Assembly (NCBI RefSeq): GCF_938018145.1
Contig: NZ_CALIII010000281.1
Location: forward strand, 1-8,309
Length of the DNA stretch: 8,309 nt
Direction: 5' to 3'
DNA from: an uncultured Campylobacter sp.
GTDB lineage: Bacteria > Campylobacterota > Campylobacteria > Campylobacterales > Campylobacteraceae
Positions 1 to 8,108 of this stretch are shown here, in pieces. The translations under genes and the position numbers were made by a program. Numbering within the stretch: position 1 is the first letter of the stretch; each line of letters starts with the position of its first letter. A model generated the notes under the pieces. It made no database searches and had not been told where the DNA came from. It saw nothing but the letters and a program-made list of their open reading frames with translations.

Positions 1-543
1 ATATTTCGTCGGATTCTTTAGAAAATCCACGATCTCGCTTAGCTCAAATTTGACGTCTTTTATGCCTGCCACGTCGTCAAATTTGACGTTTGAGATAGCA
101 GGGGCTACCGAGCTAGCGGCGATATTGTCGTATTCGTAGACGTTTGCTTTTTGATTTTCGTTTTGAGCGGCGAGCTTTTGTTTTTTAAACCTCGCATAAA
201 TCGCAAGTCCCGCAAAACAGATAACTAGCAGCGCTAGGACGGCTAAAATTTCATCCAGTACGGGCGTCTCTTTTTTTAGATCGACGGGCACTTTTTGCAC
301 TAGAGCGCGCATATCCACGCCGTCTTTTACGATGATGTATTTGTTACCGCCTTTGGTCGTGAGCTCCAGCTCGCCGCCGTTTACCGTAGCGCTTGCGATC
401 ATATCGCCTTCTAGCAGCTTTTCGTAGCTTTCGTACATTATGTTTTTGGGCTGGCTTCTGCCTACCGCAACGGCTAGCAAAACCGCCAAAATAGCCGTCA
501 AAATCACGATAATCTTTTGTTTATTTAGCTTAAATTTGTGCAT
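1..543 (-). CDS. ftsH: FtsH-family AAA+ membrane metalloprotease, N-terminal 181 residues (cut by window edge)
   Basis: FtsH proteins are hexameric, membrane-anchored ATP-dependent zinc proteases that degrade unassembled or damaged membrane proteins. Only the N-terminal third is present. It shows a short basic start, membrane segment 1 (about residues 11-28), a periplasmic domain of about 70 residues (29-98), membrane segment 2 (about 99-117), a hydrophilic linker, and the beginning of the AAA domain with FDDVAG at 155-160 followed by the typical EIVDFLKNP and KY180-181. Walker A, Walker B and HEXXH would lie beyond the left edge and cannot be checked. The ATG at 541-543 follows GAGGG at good spacing and lies inside the end of mtaB (14-bp overlap), so the two are probably translationally coupled. 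The linker lacks the SFGKSKA-like stretch usual in main FtsH proteins, and DVAG is followed by IKDVK rather than the common DEAK. This may therefore be a second, divergent FtsH paralogue. Family assignment is firm; protease activity is inferred. Confidence 0.85.
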   Translation of the reverse strand, partial: MHKFKLNKQKIIVILTAILAVLLAVAVGRSQPKNIMYESYEKLLEGDMIASATVNGGELELTTKGGNKYIIVKDGVDMRALVQKVPVDLKKETPVLDEILAVLALLVICFAGLAIYARFKKQKLAAQNENQKANVYEYDNIAASSVAPAISNVKFDDVAGIKDVKFELSEIVDFLKNPTKY

Positions 544-1819
544 AGTCGCCCTCGCTTTTTACTTCAAATTTATCTATGACCGCCCACTCTTTTAAAATTT
601 GCTTATCCGTTTTGATTTTTACTTTGTTGTAAAACTGATCGAAGCCTTCGTAAAATTCGCCGTTTAGTTGCTCGACGAGCACGTTTAGGCTCCCGCCTTT
701 TCTGGCGTGCTCTTGCCTAAATTTAAAATTATTTTCCGCTACGATTTGCTTTAAAACCTTAAGTCTAGCCTTCGCTACGTCGCCGCTAACGTCCACTTTC
801 ATATCCGCCGAGTGCGTACCGCTTCGCGGCGAATACGCAAAGCAGTGCAAATGCGTGAGCGGAAATTTTTTAAAATTTGCTAGCGCCTCGCTCCAGATCT
901 CCTCGCTCTCGCCCGGATGTCCCACGATGTAGTCAGTGCCCAGCGCAAAGCCCATCTCGCTAAGCTCCAAAAACAGCTCCAAGTCCCTAAAGGCTTGATT
1001 TCGCCGCCTCATGATGCGCAGCATCGCCTCGCTCGTGTGCTGAAGCGCGATGTGCAGATGTCGCTCTAGCCAACTCTCTTTTAAAATCTCGCGAAAGCTC
1101 TCGTCTATCTGGCTTGGTTCGATACTACCGAGCCTTATGCGCTTTATGCCGCCTATTTTACCGAGTCTGCCTAGCAAGCGACCCAGGCTTGAGCCCGTAT
1201 CCTTGCCGTAGCTGCCGATGTTTGTGCCTGTTAGCACTAGCTCGTTGTAGCCGTTGTAGGCTAAAATTTTAGCCTCGCGCAAGATCGCTTCCTCATCCAT
1301 ACTGCGCGCCTTGCCGCGAACGGCGGGGATGATACAGTAACTACACGCAAAGTCGCAGCCCTCTTGGATCTTGATAAAGGCTTTGGTGTGATTTTCGTAG
1401 TTCGTTACGATATTTTTGTCGATACTTTTTAAATTTCCCAGCTCGAAAAACGGATCTTGCGACTTTAGCAGCGCGTTTATATCCTCTTTTTTGCTAGCGC
1501 CTATCACGCCGAAAACCGCGCTTTTGTTAAACAGCTCCTTGCCCTTGCTCACCGCGCCGCAGCCCGTTAGTATCACTCTAGCGCCGCGTTTTTTTATGCC
1601 GTTTATGTAGCTGCGCGCGCCGCTATCTGCTGAGTTTGTGACCGTGCAGGAGTTTACCACTACGATGTCGGCTTCGTTTTCGTCGCTAACGATATCGTAG
1701 TCTTTGACGTAGCTTTTCATCAGCTCGGTGTCGTAGATATTCGTGCGGCAACCAAATGTTTTAAAAAATACCTTTTCCCTGCGCGGCTCTTGCGGGGTCA
1801 AATTTGAGTTAGGCTTCAT
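530..1819 (-). CDS. mtaB: tRNA t6A37 methylthiotransferase MtaB (radical SAM, 429 aa)
   Basis: MtaB adds a methylthio group to t6A at position 37 of ANN-decoding tRNAs, giving ms2t6A, using SAM and two [4Fe-4S] clusters in the cytoplasm. All six expected cysteines are visible: C24 (KTFGCRTN), C58 (NSCTVTN) and C87 (TGCGAV) for the auxiliary cluster in the N-terminal MTTase domain, and the radical-SAM CxxxCxxC at C155, C159 and C162. Further family marks are TGTNIG (197-202), GSIEP (231-235), DYIVGHPGE (296-304) and SPRSGT (330-335). A degenerate TRAM-like C-terminus follows from about 372. FGCRTN with an NSCTVTN pattern separates it from MiaB (GCQMN, NTC) and RimO (GCPKN). Length is normal. 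The ATG at 1817-1819 has AGGAG 4 nt upstream. The start overlaps the end of the mscS-like gene by 11 bp, and the end overlaps the ftsH-like start by 14 bp, placing it inside a tightly coupled operon. Confidence 0.93.
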   Translation of the reverse strand: MKPNSNLTPQEPRREKVFFKTFGCRTNIYDTELMKSYVKDYDIVSDENEADIVVVNSCTVTNSADSGARSYINGIKKRGARVILTGCGAVSKGKELFNKSAVFGVIGASKKEDINALLKSQDPFFELGNLKSIDKNIVTNYENHTKAFIKIQEGCDFACSYCIIPAVRGKARSMDEEAILREAKILAYNGYNELVLTGTNIGSYGKDTGSSLGRLLGRLGKIGGIKRIRLGSIEPSQIDESFREILKESWLERHLHIALQHTSEAMLRIMRRRNQAFRDLELFLELSEMGFALGTDYIVGHPGESEEIWSEALANFKKFPLTHLHCFAYSPRSGTHSADMKVDVSGDVAKARLKVLKQIVAENNFKFRQEHARKGGSLNVLVEQLNGEFYEGFDQFYNKVKIKTDKQILKEWAVIDKFEVKSEGDYAQI

Positions 1820-3404
1820 GCTTCTCCTCGCCGCCTTCGCCCATCGGCTTTGACTCGCCGGCTTTTACGCGTCTATCCATGTATAAAGTCTGCGTCGGAT
1901 AGGCGATCACGATGTCGTCGTGGCTAGCGATGGCTTCCATTATCTCCGCACTTATCGTGCTTCGCAAAGATAGCGTGGCAAAGGTGTTTGCCATATACCA
2001 GACCGAAATTTTTACGCCGTAAGGCTCGATAAAGGTAAATACGCGCGGCTCGACGTTTGGATTTTTGATGCTGTATTGATTTCGCAGCTTGCTCATTTGC
2101 TTTTTGGCGATCTCGGTGTAGCCTTTGGAGTATTTTCGCGCGATATCCTTGATGATGTGGGCGGCTTTTTTGTGGTTAGAATCAAAGCTACAAACCACGT
2201 CGATGCCGTCCCAGACGGTCTTCATGCCGTGGTGCGAGTAGTTTGCGATCAGATCGGTGAAGATATAATTATTCGGCACAAATATAATACGCCCCGCTCT
2301 TCGGTTTGAGTTTACGGTGACTATCGTGACGTCCTCGTAAATAGTCATCCTAAGCAGCGAGATATCGATGATGTCGCCCACGACATCCTCTCCGTCCTTG
2401 CGCACCTTGATGCGGTCGCCGACGTGAAAACTACCGCCAAAAACCACCACCGTCCAGCCGAGCATACTCATAAACATATCTTTCATAGCAATAGCGATAC
2501 CGGCGGACGCAAAGCCTAGCACCGTAACGAGATAGGTCACGTTTTCGATATAGGCAAAAAGCAAAATCATGATGATGAGCGTGATATTTACGAGGTTTAT
2601 AAATTTATTCGCCGTATAGAGGCGCTCGTTATCCGTGATCGTCTTTTTGATGATAAATTTGAACAAAAACGAAAGCCCGATCACGACGACGATAAATATA
2701 CCGATATCTAGCGCCTTTTTCATCTGCGCTTTGATATCCTCGCTAGTGCGGTTTATTGCCTCGTTTACGCGCTTTTCGTATACGCCGTATGTTGTTTTTG
2801 CGATGTCGGCGGCGGCGTTAAATTCCGCTAGCTCCTGTCTAGCCTCGGCAAGCTCCGCTTGAAAGCGCGCGTCGTCGCTCAAATTTACGATCTGGGTTAA
2901 AATTTGCTCTTTTCTAGCTAGCTCGTCGGTCGTCTTAGAAAGCCCGTCCAGTCGGCGCTTGTACTCGTCTTTTTCGCTTCTTAGCTGCTTTATATGCGAA
3001 AAGCCCGAGATCACGGCGACGGGATTGGTTATCTTTTGTAAAATTTCTATCTCGGGAGCCGTTATCATGCTAGAAAACGGCGCTTTTTGAAACTCTCTTA
3101 AAAGCTCGATCTGCTCTTTTAGCGTGCTTTGTTTTTTTTGTAGCTCGAGTACTTTTTCGGTATTTTTTGCTTGTTTTTTTATCGCTGCTTCGATTTCATC
3201 GAGCTCCGCGCTTAGCTTTTGAAAGGTGTTGTAGTTTGAGTAGCGAGTCGCCCAGATGTTATCGGCTAGCTCGTCCTCGATAAGCGATAAAGACGCGTTT
3301 AGCTCGGATAGCTGAGCTTCTTTTGTCGCGTTAAATTCGCTAGGTATATCGTCAAGCGAATAAGCAAAGATCGCAAAAAATAAAATAAATAAAATTTTTC
3401 TCAT
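1809..3404 (-). CDS. MscS-family mechanosensitive channel with periplasmic coiled-coil domain (531 aa)
   Basis: MscS-family proteins are inner-membrane channels that open under membrane tension and release solutes at hypo-osmotic downshock. Here an N-terminal signal peptide (about 1-17, ending AYS) precedes about 210 mostly charged, helical residues with heptad-like patterns (about 25-230), presumably a periplasmic coiled coil. Three membrane segments follow: about 233-254, 268-287 and the pore-lining helix from about 290, rich in G and A (GFASAGIAIAMKD). The conserved beta domain comes next, with GGSFHVGDRIKV (323-334) and FVPNNYIFTDLIANYS (375-390), then a mixed C-terminal domain. E. coli MscS is about 286 residues, so the extra length is all N-terminal, a design shared with larger MscS relatives. 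The ATG overlaps the aroB stop in ATGA (3401-3404). The charged C-terminal tail GEGGEEKHEA is encoded by the DNA that also carries the mtaB ribosome binding site. Family is clear; gating and physiological role are inferred. Confidence 0.88.
   Translation of the reverse strand: MRKILFILFFAIFAYSLDDIPSEFNATKEAQLSELNASLSLIEDELADNIWATRYSNYNTFQKLSAELDEIEAAIKKQAKNTEKVLELQKKQSTLKEQIELLREFQKAPFSSMITAPEIEILQKITNPVAVISGFSHIKQLRSEKDEYKRRLDGLSKTTDELARKEQILTQIVNLSDDARFQAELAEARQELAEFNAAADIAKTTYGVYEKRVNEAINRTSEDIKAQMKKALDIGIFIVVVIGLSFLFKFIIKKTITDNERLYTANKFINLVNITLIIMILLFAYIENVTYLVTVLGFASAGIAIAMKDMFMSMLGWTVVVFGGSFHVGDRIKVRKDGEDVVGDIIDISLLRMTIYEDVTIVTVNSNRRAGRIIFVPNNYIFTDLIANYSHHGMKTVWDGIDVVCSFDSNHKKAAHIIKDIARKYSKGYTEIAKKQMSKLRNQYSIKNPNVEPRVFTFIEPYGVKISVWYMANTFATLSLRSTISAEIMEAIASHDDIVIAYPTQTLYMDRRVKAGESKPMGEGGEEKHEA
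1824..1828 (-). promoter_or_regulatory. Ribosome binding site of mtaB inside the mscS-like coding end
   Basis: On the minus strand AGGAG lies 4 nt before the mtaB ATG (1817-1819), within the codons for the glutamate-rich tail of the upstream channel gene. It supports the mtaB start and suggests that ribosomes finishing the channel can reinitiate on mtaB. Confidence 0.75.
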
Positions 3405-4438
3405 TCAAACTCTCTTAAAACGTCCATCACGAGCTCGCGCGGCACGTCTTTTCGTATCTCGTAGTCTCCGATACCTCGCGGCAAGATAAATTTAATCGCG
3501 GAGTTTTCCGCCTTTTTATCGAGGAAAAACGCCTCGTAAAAGCTGCTTGCGTTTAGTACTTTGTAGCTTATCGGCAGGTCAAATTTAACTAGCAGCTCCG
3601 CCACGCGCGCCTTTTGCTCCTCGCTCATGAGGCCTAGCTTCACCGCTAGCGAGTTAGCCATATTCATACCGATCGCCACCGCCTCGCCGTGTAGATATTT
3701 TTTATAGTTCGTTTCGTTTTCTATCACGTGAGCGAAGGTGTGCCCGTAGTTTAGCACCGCGCGCACGCCCTTTTCGCGCTCGTCGGCCTCTACGACGGCG
3801 GCTTTTATCTGCACGCAGCGGTAGATCAAATTTTGCAAATTCGCCTCATCCGTCAAATCTGCGCTCTCCATCCACGAAAATAGATTTTCGTCAAAGGTTA
3901 TCGCCATCTTTACGGCCTCTGCGAGGCCTGCTGCAAATTCGCGCTTTTCAAGCGTCTTTAAAAACTCAGTCTCGCAGTAAACGGCGCTAGGTTGATAAAA
4001 CGAGCCGATTAGATTTTTGCCGAATTTATTATTTACGCCCGTTTTTCCGCCTACGCTAGCATCCACTTGCGCTAGCAGAGTAGTCGGGATATTTATAAAT
4101 TTGATCCCGCGCTCAAAAATGCTCGCCGCAAAGCCCGCCATATCGCTCACCACTCCGCCGCCAAGCGCGATAATAACGCTACTGCGGTCAAGGCGGCTAA
4201 CGAAAAGCTGCTCTAAGATCGCCTCGATAGTTTGCATATTTTTATACTCTTCGCCGTCGGGGACGCTGATGATAAATTTTTGCGGACAATCTATGCGCGA
4301 GAGTAAATTTTGCAGATAAAGCCCGCCTACCTTTGCGTTGGTCACGATAGCGACTTTAGCGTCAAATTTAAGCTCTTTTAGCTCGTTTATATAGACGCCG
4401 TAGCCCGGCTTGCCGTCAAATTTTATATCTATTTTCAT
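3401..4438 (-). CDS. aroB: 3-dehydroquinate synthase (345 aa)
   Basis: AroB converts DAHP to 3-dehydroquinate, the second step of the shikimate pathway to aromatic amino acids and folate, using NAD and a divalent metal (usually zinc) in the cytoplasm. Visible motifs, numbered from the chosen ATG, are DGEEYKN (61-67), the NAD-binding GGGVVSDMAGFAA (93-105) and PTTLLAQVDASVGGKTGVN (118-136). The three expected metal ligands are E174 in AEAVK, H233 in NYGHTFAH and H250 in LHGEA. The length is normal for the family. An in-frame TTG at 4463-4465 would add nine residues. The ATG at 4436-4438 is preferred because GGAG lies 6 nt upstream and because homologues, as remembered, begin near this point (MKIDIKF). 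It is separated from the upstream RCK-like gene by 33 bp, and its stop overlaps the mscS-like ATG by 4 bp, so it is an internal operon gene. Confidence 0.95.
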   Translation of the reverse strand: MKIDIKFDGKPGYGVYINELKELKFDAKVAIVTNAKVGGLYLQNLLSRIDCPQKFIISVPDGEEYKNMQTIEAILEQLFVSRLDRSSVIIALGGGVVSDMAGFAASIFERGIKFINIPTTLLAQVDASVGGKTGVNNKFGKNLIGSFYQPSAVYCETEFLKTLEKREFAAGLAEAVKMAITFDENLFSWMESADLTDEANLQNLIYRCVQIKAAVVEADEREKGVRAVLNYGHTFAHVIENETNYKKYLHGEAVAIGMNMANSLAVKLGLMSEEQKARVAELLVKFDLPISYKVLNASSFYEAFFLDKKAENSAIKFILPRGIGDYEIRKDVPRELVMDVLREFE

Positions 4439-4444
4439 CTTATT

Positions 4445-4448
4445 CTCC
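4445..4448 (-). promoter_or_regulatory. Ribosome binding site deciding the aroB start
   Basis: Minus-strand GGAG is followed by the 6-nt spacer AATAAG and the ATG at 4436-4438. The upstream TTG alternative at 4463-4465 has only a weak AGG in front of it, and this GGAG would fall inside its coding region. Confidence 0.75.
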
Positions 4449-4471
4449 GCTTTTATTTTATCCAAAATAGC

Positions 4472-5875
4472 CTAATTTATCGGTATAAAAATCTGATAGT
4501 TGTCGCTAAGGCGCGAGTACAGACGGTTCATGTCGTTTGAAAATGCTGCGAATGCGTCTTTTTTGCTGATCTTTTTCGTAAAAGGCACGAACTGGAGCAA
4601 ATTTCGCTCTTTTTTTAGCCTTAAAATCGGATTTGAGTTTTTATCCTCCACGACCTCGATCTTACGTCCGAAAATCTTAGCCAAGCTGTCAAAATGCTCC
4701 TCCATCTCCTCGTCTGCGCCGTTTCGGCCGAAGTGATAAAGGGTGATGGGCATATCAAGCTGCGAGCAGCAGTCCATGATGACGGCCGATTGGCTCTCTA
4801 TCTCGTCGCCAAAGCCGCTGCTTAGCACCACGCCCTTTTTGATCTCGTCGATGTCGCTTTTACCGATGGCGGCGACGGGTTTTTTTAGCTCGAAAAGCAG
4901 CCTTTTGTGCGCGGCGAAAAATTTATTATCCGTCACCACAAGCCCGACGTCGTTTTTAAAAACATCGTCTTTTATCTGCCCTACTCCGCCTCCGAAATAA
5001 TCAAACATCACCGTCGCCATCTCGTCGTTTACGGATTTTAGCTTTTCGTAGGCTAAATTTAGCGCCGGATTTACGACCTTGACGAAAAGGCGCCTGTTGT
5101 TTAGCTTTTCGTGCAGTTTTAGACTCTGCTCAAGCAGCCTTATGCACAGCTTTTCGCCCATCTTTTTCATGTCTAAAAACAGATAAATGTTATGCCCAAA
5201 CGGGTTTGGAAACTGCCCCGTTTCTTTTTTTACGCTTCTAAATACGCTTAAAAGCACGCTTGGTTCGCCCACTATCAGCAAAACGTCGCCCGGCAGGATC
5301 ATTAAGTTAGGCTTTGCGATCATGAAATTTGAGCCGCGATAAATCATCGCTATGCGCCATTTTTTCTGCGTTATGGAGCTGATGTGACGGTACATAAAGG
5401 AGCTTCCTACAGGCACTTTTACTTCCATTATCTCGCCCTTGCCAAGGCCTAGGTTGTCAGCTACTACGGGGATATCCGGTAAAAAGTCCATGAGCCTAGC
5501 CGTTAGCACCGCTCGCGCGTCTAAAACAGTTAGGTGCGAGTCGTCCTCCAGTCCGCCAAGCCCCCAAAGATCCAGCATCAAAATTTCCGTTTTTTTGCTG
5601 ATTTGACGCAGGTTATTATAGACGCTGACCGTATCAAAGCCGTCTTTTAGCATTATCATAAACTGGCTAAAATAACCGCTGGCTACTTGCCTCAGTCTAT
5701 CAAGGCTCGTGGGATCAAAGCGGTAAAAGGTAAAATTTTCTAAATTTACGTCCGAGTAATCCTCGTCTCCGCAAGCGATAACTACGTAGTTATGCGTGCT
5801 GCTTCTGCTTACAAATAGTCTTTCTAAGAAATGTTTCGCTACAATGCCGTCCGCAACTATCAAGATATTTTTCAT
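4472..5875 (-). CDS. RCK/TrkA-like cytoplasmic protein, COG3400 type (467 aa), function unknown
   Basis: This resembles the conserved campylobacterial and Helicobacter proteins usually labelled COG3400 or TrkA-like. Residues 1 to about 140 have alternating strands and helices like a TrkA-N (RCK) Rossmann domain, beginning KNILIVADGIVAKHFLERL; the usual GxGxxG nucleotide-binding motif is absent. Residues about 147-205 look like a TrkA-C domain: EVKVPVGSSFMYRHI, then LMILPGDVLLIVGEP at 191-205. The remaining 260 residues are alpha/beta without a motif I recognise and could hold a second degenerate domain pair. No membrane segment or signal peptide is seen, so it should be cytoplasmic. RCK domains usually bind nucleotides or ions and gate K+ channels or transporters, but no such channel subunit is encoded here; the nearest channel gene is the MscS-like one. 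GGAG 5 nt before the ATG and a strong promoter upstream make it the first gene of the minus-strand operon. The role is not known to me. Confidence 0.8.
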   Translation of the reverse strand: MKNILIVADGIVAKHFLERLFVSRSSTHNYVVIACGDEDYSDVNLENFTFYRFDPTSLDRLRQVASGYFSQFMIMLKDGFDTVSVYNNLRQISKKTEILMLDLWGLGGLEDDSHLTVLDARAVLTARLMDFLPDIPVVADNLGLGKGEIMEVKVPVGSSFMYRHISSITQKKWRIAMIYRGSNFMIAKPNLMILPGDVLLIVGEPSVLLSVFRSVKKETGQFPNPFGHNIYLFLDMKKMGEKLCIRLLEQSLKLHEKLNNRRLFVKVVNPALNLAYEKLKSVNDEMATVMFDYFGGGVGQIKDDVFKNDVGLVVTDNKFFAAHKRLLFELKKPVAAIGKSDIDEIKKGVVLSSGFGDEIESQSAVIMDCCSQLDMPITLYHFGRNGADEEMEEHFDSLAKIFGRKIEVVEDKNSNPILRLKKERNLLQFVPFTKKISKKDAFAAFSNDMNRLYSRLSDNYQIFIPIN

Positions 5876-5892
5876 TAAAACTCCAAATTTAA

Positions 5893-7047
<1,155 letters not shown>

Positions 7048-7056
7048 GGCAAAACC

Positions 7057-7749
7057 GTGAGCGAGCGCGATATCTCGGGGTACTTCTACGACGAGGAGTG
7101 CGAGTACGTCTATCTAGTTACGGACGGCAGCGAACAAAACTACAAATTTATCTTTAAAGACGACAAAATTTACGCCCAGGACGGCAGCGAGAGCGGCGCG
7201 GAGGAGTTTATCCGCGTCGTAAAAAAGATAACGAGCGAGTTTCGCGCCAAGATCGCCGAGCACTCCGCCCAGCTTGAAAGCTACGAGAAAATCTACGCGG
7301 GCAAGAGGGATTTTACTAAATTTATCAAAAAGCACGCGGTCTTAAAATACGAAATACGCAAATTTCAAAATAAAATTTCGCACTTTTACGAGGCTCTGGC
7401 GATCTGTCAAAACGAAAGGCCCGAGCTAAAAAAACAGCTCAAAAACTACGTCTACGAAGCCGGTGTGCTAAAAAACGCAGCCTGCGAAAACGCCGCTAGG
7501 ATAGACGATATATACGCGCATATACAGAGCCTAAAAAACGACAAAATCAACCGAAACATCTACATCCTCACGCTGCTTTCGGCGCTATTTTTGCCGCTAA
7601 ATTTGATCACCGGATTTTTTGGGATGAATACGAACGGGATGTTTTTAAACGGCTTTCAAAACGGCACGGCTATCGTCGCCGGATCTATGCTTGCTCTTTT
7701 TGTGACGCTAGCGGGACTGTTTTGGCTATATAGTAAAAGACGCGGTTAG
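7057..7749 (+). CDS. Short CorA-like divalent cation transporter (230 aa)
   Basis: CorA-family proteins form pentameric inner-membrane channels for Mg2+ or related divalent cations, with two C-terminal membrane helices and a GMN selectivity signature at the end of the first. Here helix 1 is about residues 167-188, ending LITGFFGMN with G189-M190-N191. A short loop (TNGMFLNGFQNG) follows, then helix 2 (about 203-225) and a basic tail. Before them lies a long helical, charged, probably coiled-coil region (about 50-165), as in the CorA stalk. The N-terminal part is only about 45 residues, whereas CorA is typically about 310-320 residues, so most of the usual cytoplasmic alpha/beta domain is missing or reduced. 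The start is GTG at 7057 with AAGG 7 nt upstream, at the tgt stop; a 9-bp gap indicates co-transcription with tgt. It could be a ZntB-like or other divergent member; transport and ion are not proven. Confidence 0.75.
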   Translation: MSERDISGYFYDEECEYVYLVTDGSEQNYKFIFKDDKIYAQDGSESGAEEFIRVVKKITSEFRAKIAEHSAQLESYEKIYAGKRDFTKFIKKHAVLKYEIRKFQNKISHFYEALAICQNERPELKKQLKNYVYEAGVLKNAACENAARIDDIYAHIQSLKNDKINRNIYILTLLSALFLPLNLITGFFGMNTNGMFLNGFQNGTAIVAGSMLALFVTLAGLFWLYSKRRG

Positions 7750-7757
7750 GAATCAAA

Positions 7758-8108
7758 ATGAATAAAATTTTACTTTTTGTAACTATTTTGGGCATAAACG
7801 CGGCATTTGGCGGGATAATAGAGTGGCAAATGGCCTGCAAAGCAGGAAACGTACAAGCTTGCACGGCGGCAGCAGAGTATTTTTACGGGATGGCTCGCAC
7901 GGAGGATCACTATAAAAAAGCCGCACAAATGTATAAAATCGCTTGCGATAAAGATGTCGGTGAAGCGTGCAGCGGACTAGGCATACTTTACGCAGAAGGC
8001 CAAGGCGTAAAAATGGATACAAAAAAAGCAAGAGAGCTTTTTAAAAAAGCTTGCGATAACGGCGAGAAATCAGGCTGCTACAATTACGAGGAAAGCTTTA
8101 AAGAATAA
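7758..8108 (+). CDS. Small secreted cysteine-rich Sel1-repeat (Hcp-like) protein (116 aa)
   Basis: A signal peptide (about 1-18, MNKILLFVTILGINAAFG) points to export to the periplasm or beyond. The mature part of about 98 residues has Sel1-like repeats: a partial one ending near 45, a full one at about 51-87 (AAQMYKIACDKDVGEACSGLG, then YAEGQGV), and a C-terminal one at about 88-116. Six cysteines fall at C27/C35, C63/C71 and C99/C107, each pair 8 residues apart and the pairs exactly 36 residues apart. This is the disulfide pattern of Helicobacter cysteine-rich (Hcp) proteins, which are built of alpha/alpha repeats. Known Hcp proteins are usually larger (about 250 residues or more); some have been reported to bind penicillin or affect host cells, but nothing here proves such activity. 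AGGA 6 nt before the ATG overlaps the CorA-like stop region, and the gap is 8 bp, so it is the last gene of the tgt operon. Confidence 0.85.
   Translation: MNKILLFVTILGINAAFGGIIEWQMACKAGNVQACTAAAEYFYGMARTEDHYKKAAQMYKIACDKDVGEACSGLGILYAEGQGVKMDTKKARELFKKACDNGEKSGCYNYEESFKE

Noticed and set aside
3121..3140. Homopolymer T8 (A8 in the mscS-like coding strand) and several T7 runs elsewhere as phase-variable sites
   Set aside because: Campylobacter phase variation mainly uses G/C tracts of about eight or more; none is present. Short A/T runs are common in AT-rich Lys/Phe coding sequence and all reading frames are intact.
4017..4319. Plus-strand open frame of 100 codons within aroB
   Set aside because: It is antisense to a complete, motif-rich aroB, has no ribosome binding site I can see, and its product resembles no protein I recognise. 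The same applies to the other open frames opposite mtaB, the mscS-like gene, the RCK-like gene, tgt, the CorA-like gene and the Sel1 gene.
5840..5845. TACAAT as the tgt promoter
   Set aside because: It is a fair -10 match but lacks TG and a T run upstream and lies within codons of the divergent gene. It is kept only as an alternative to the overlapping element near 5900.
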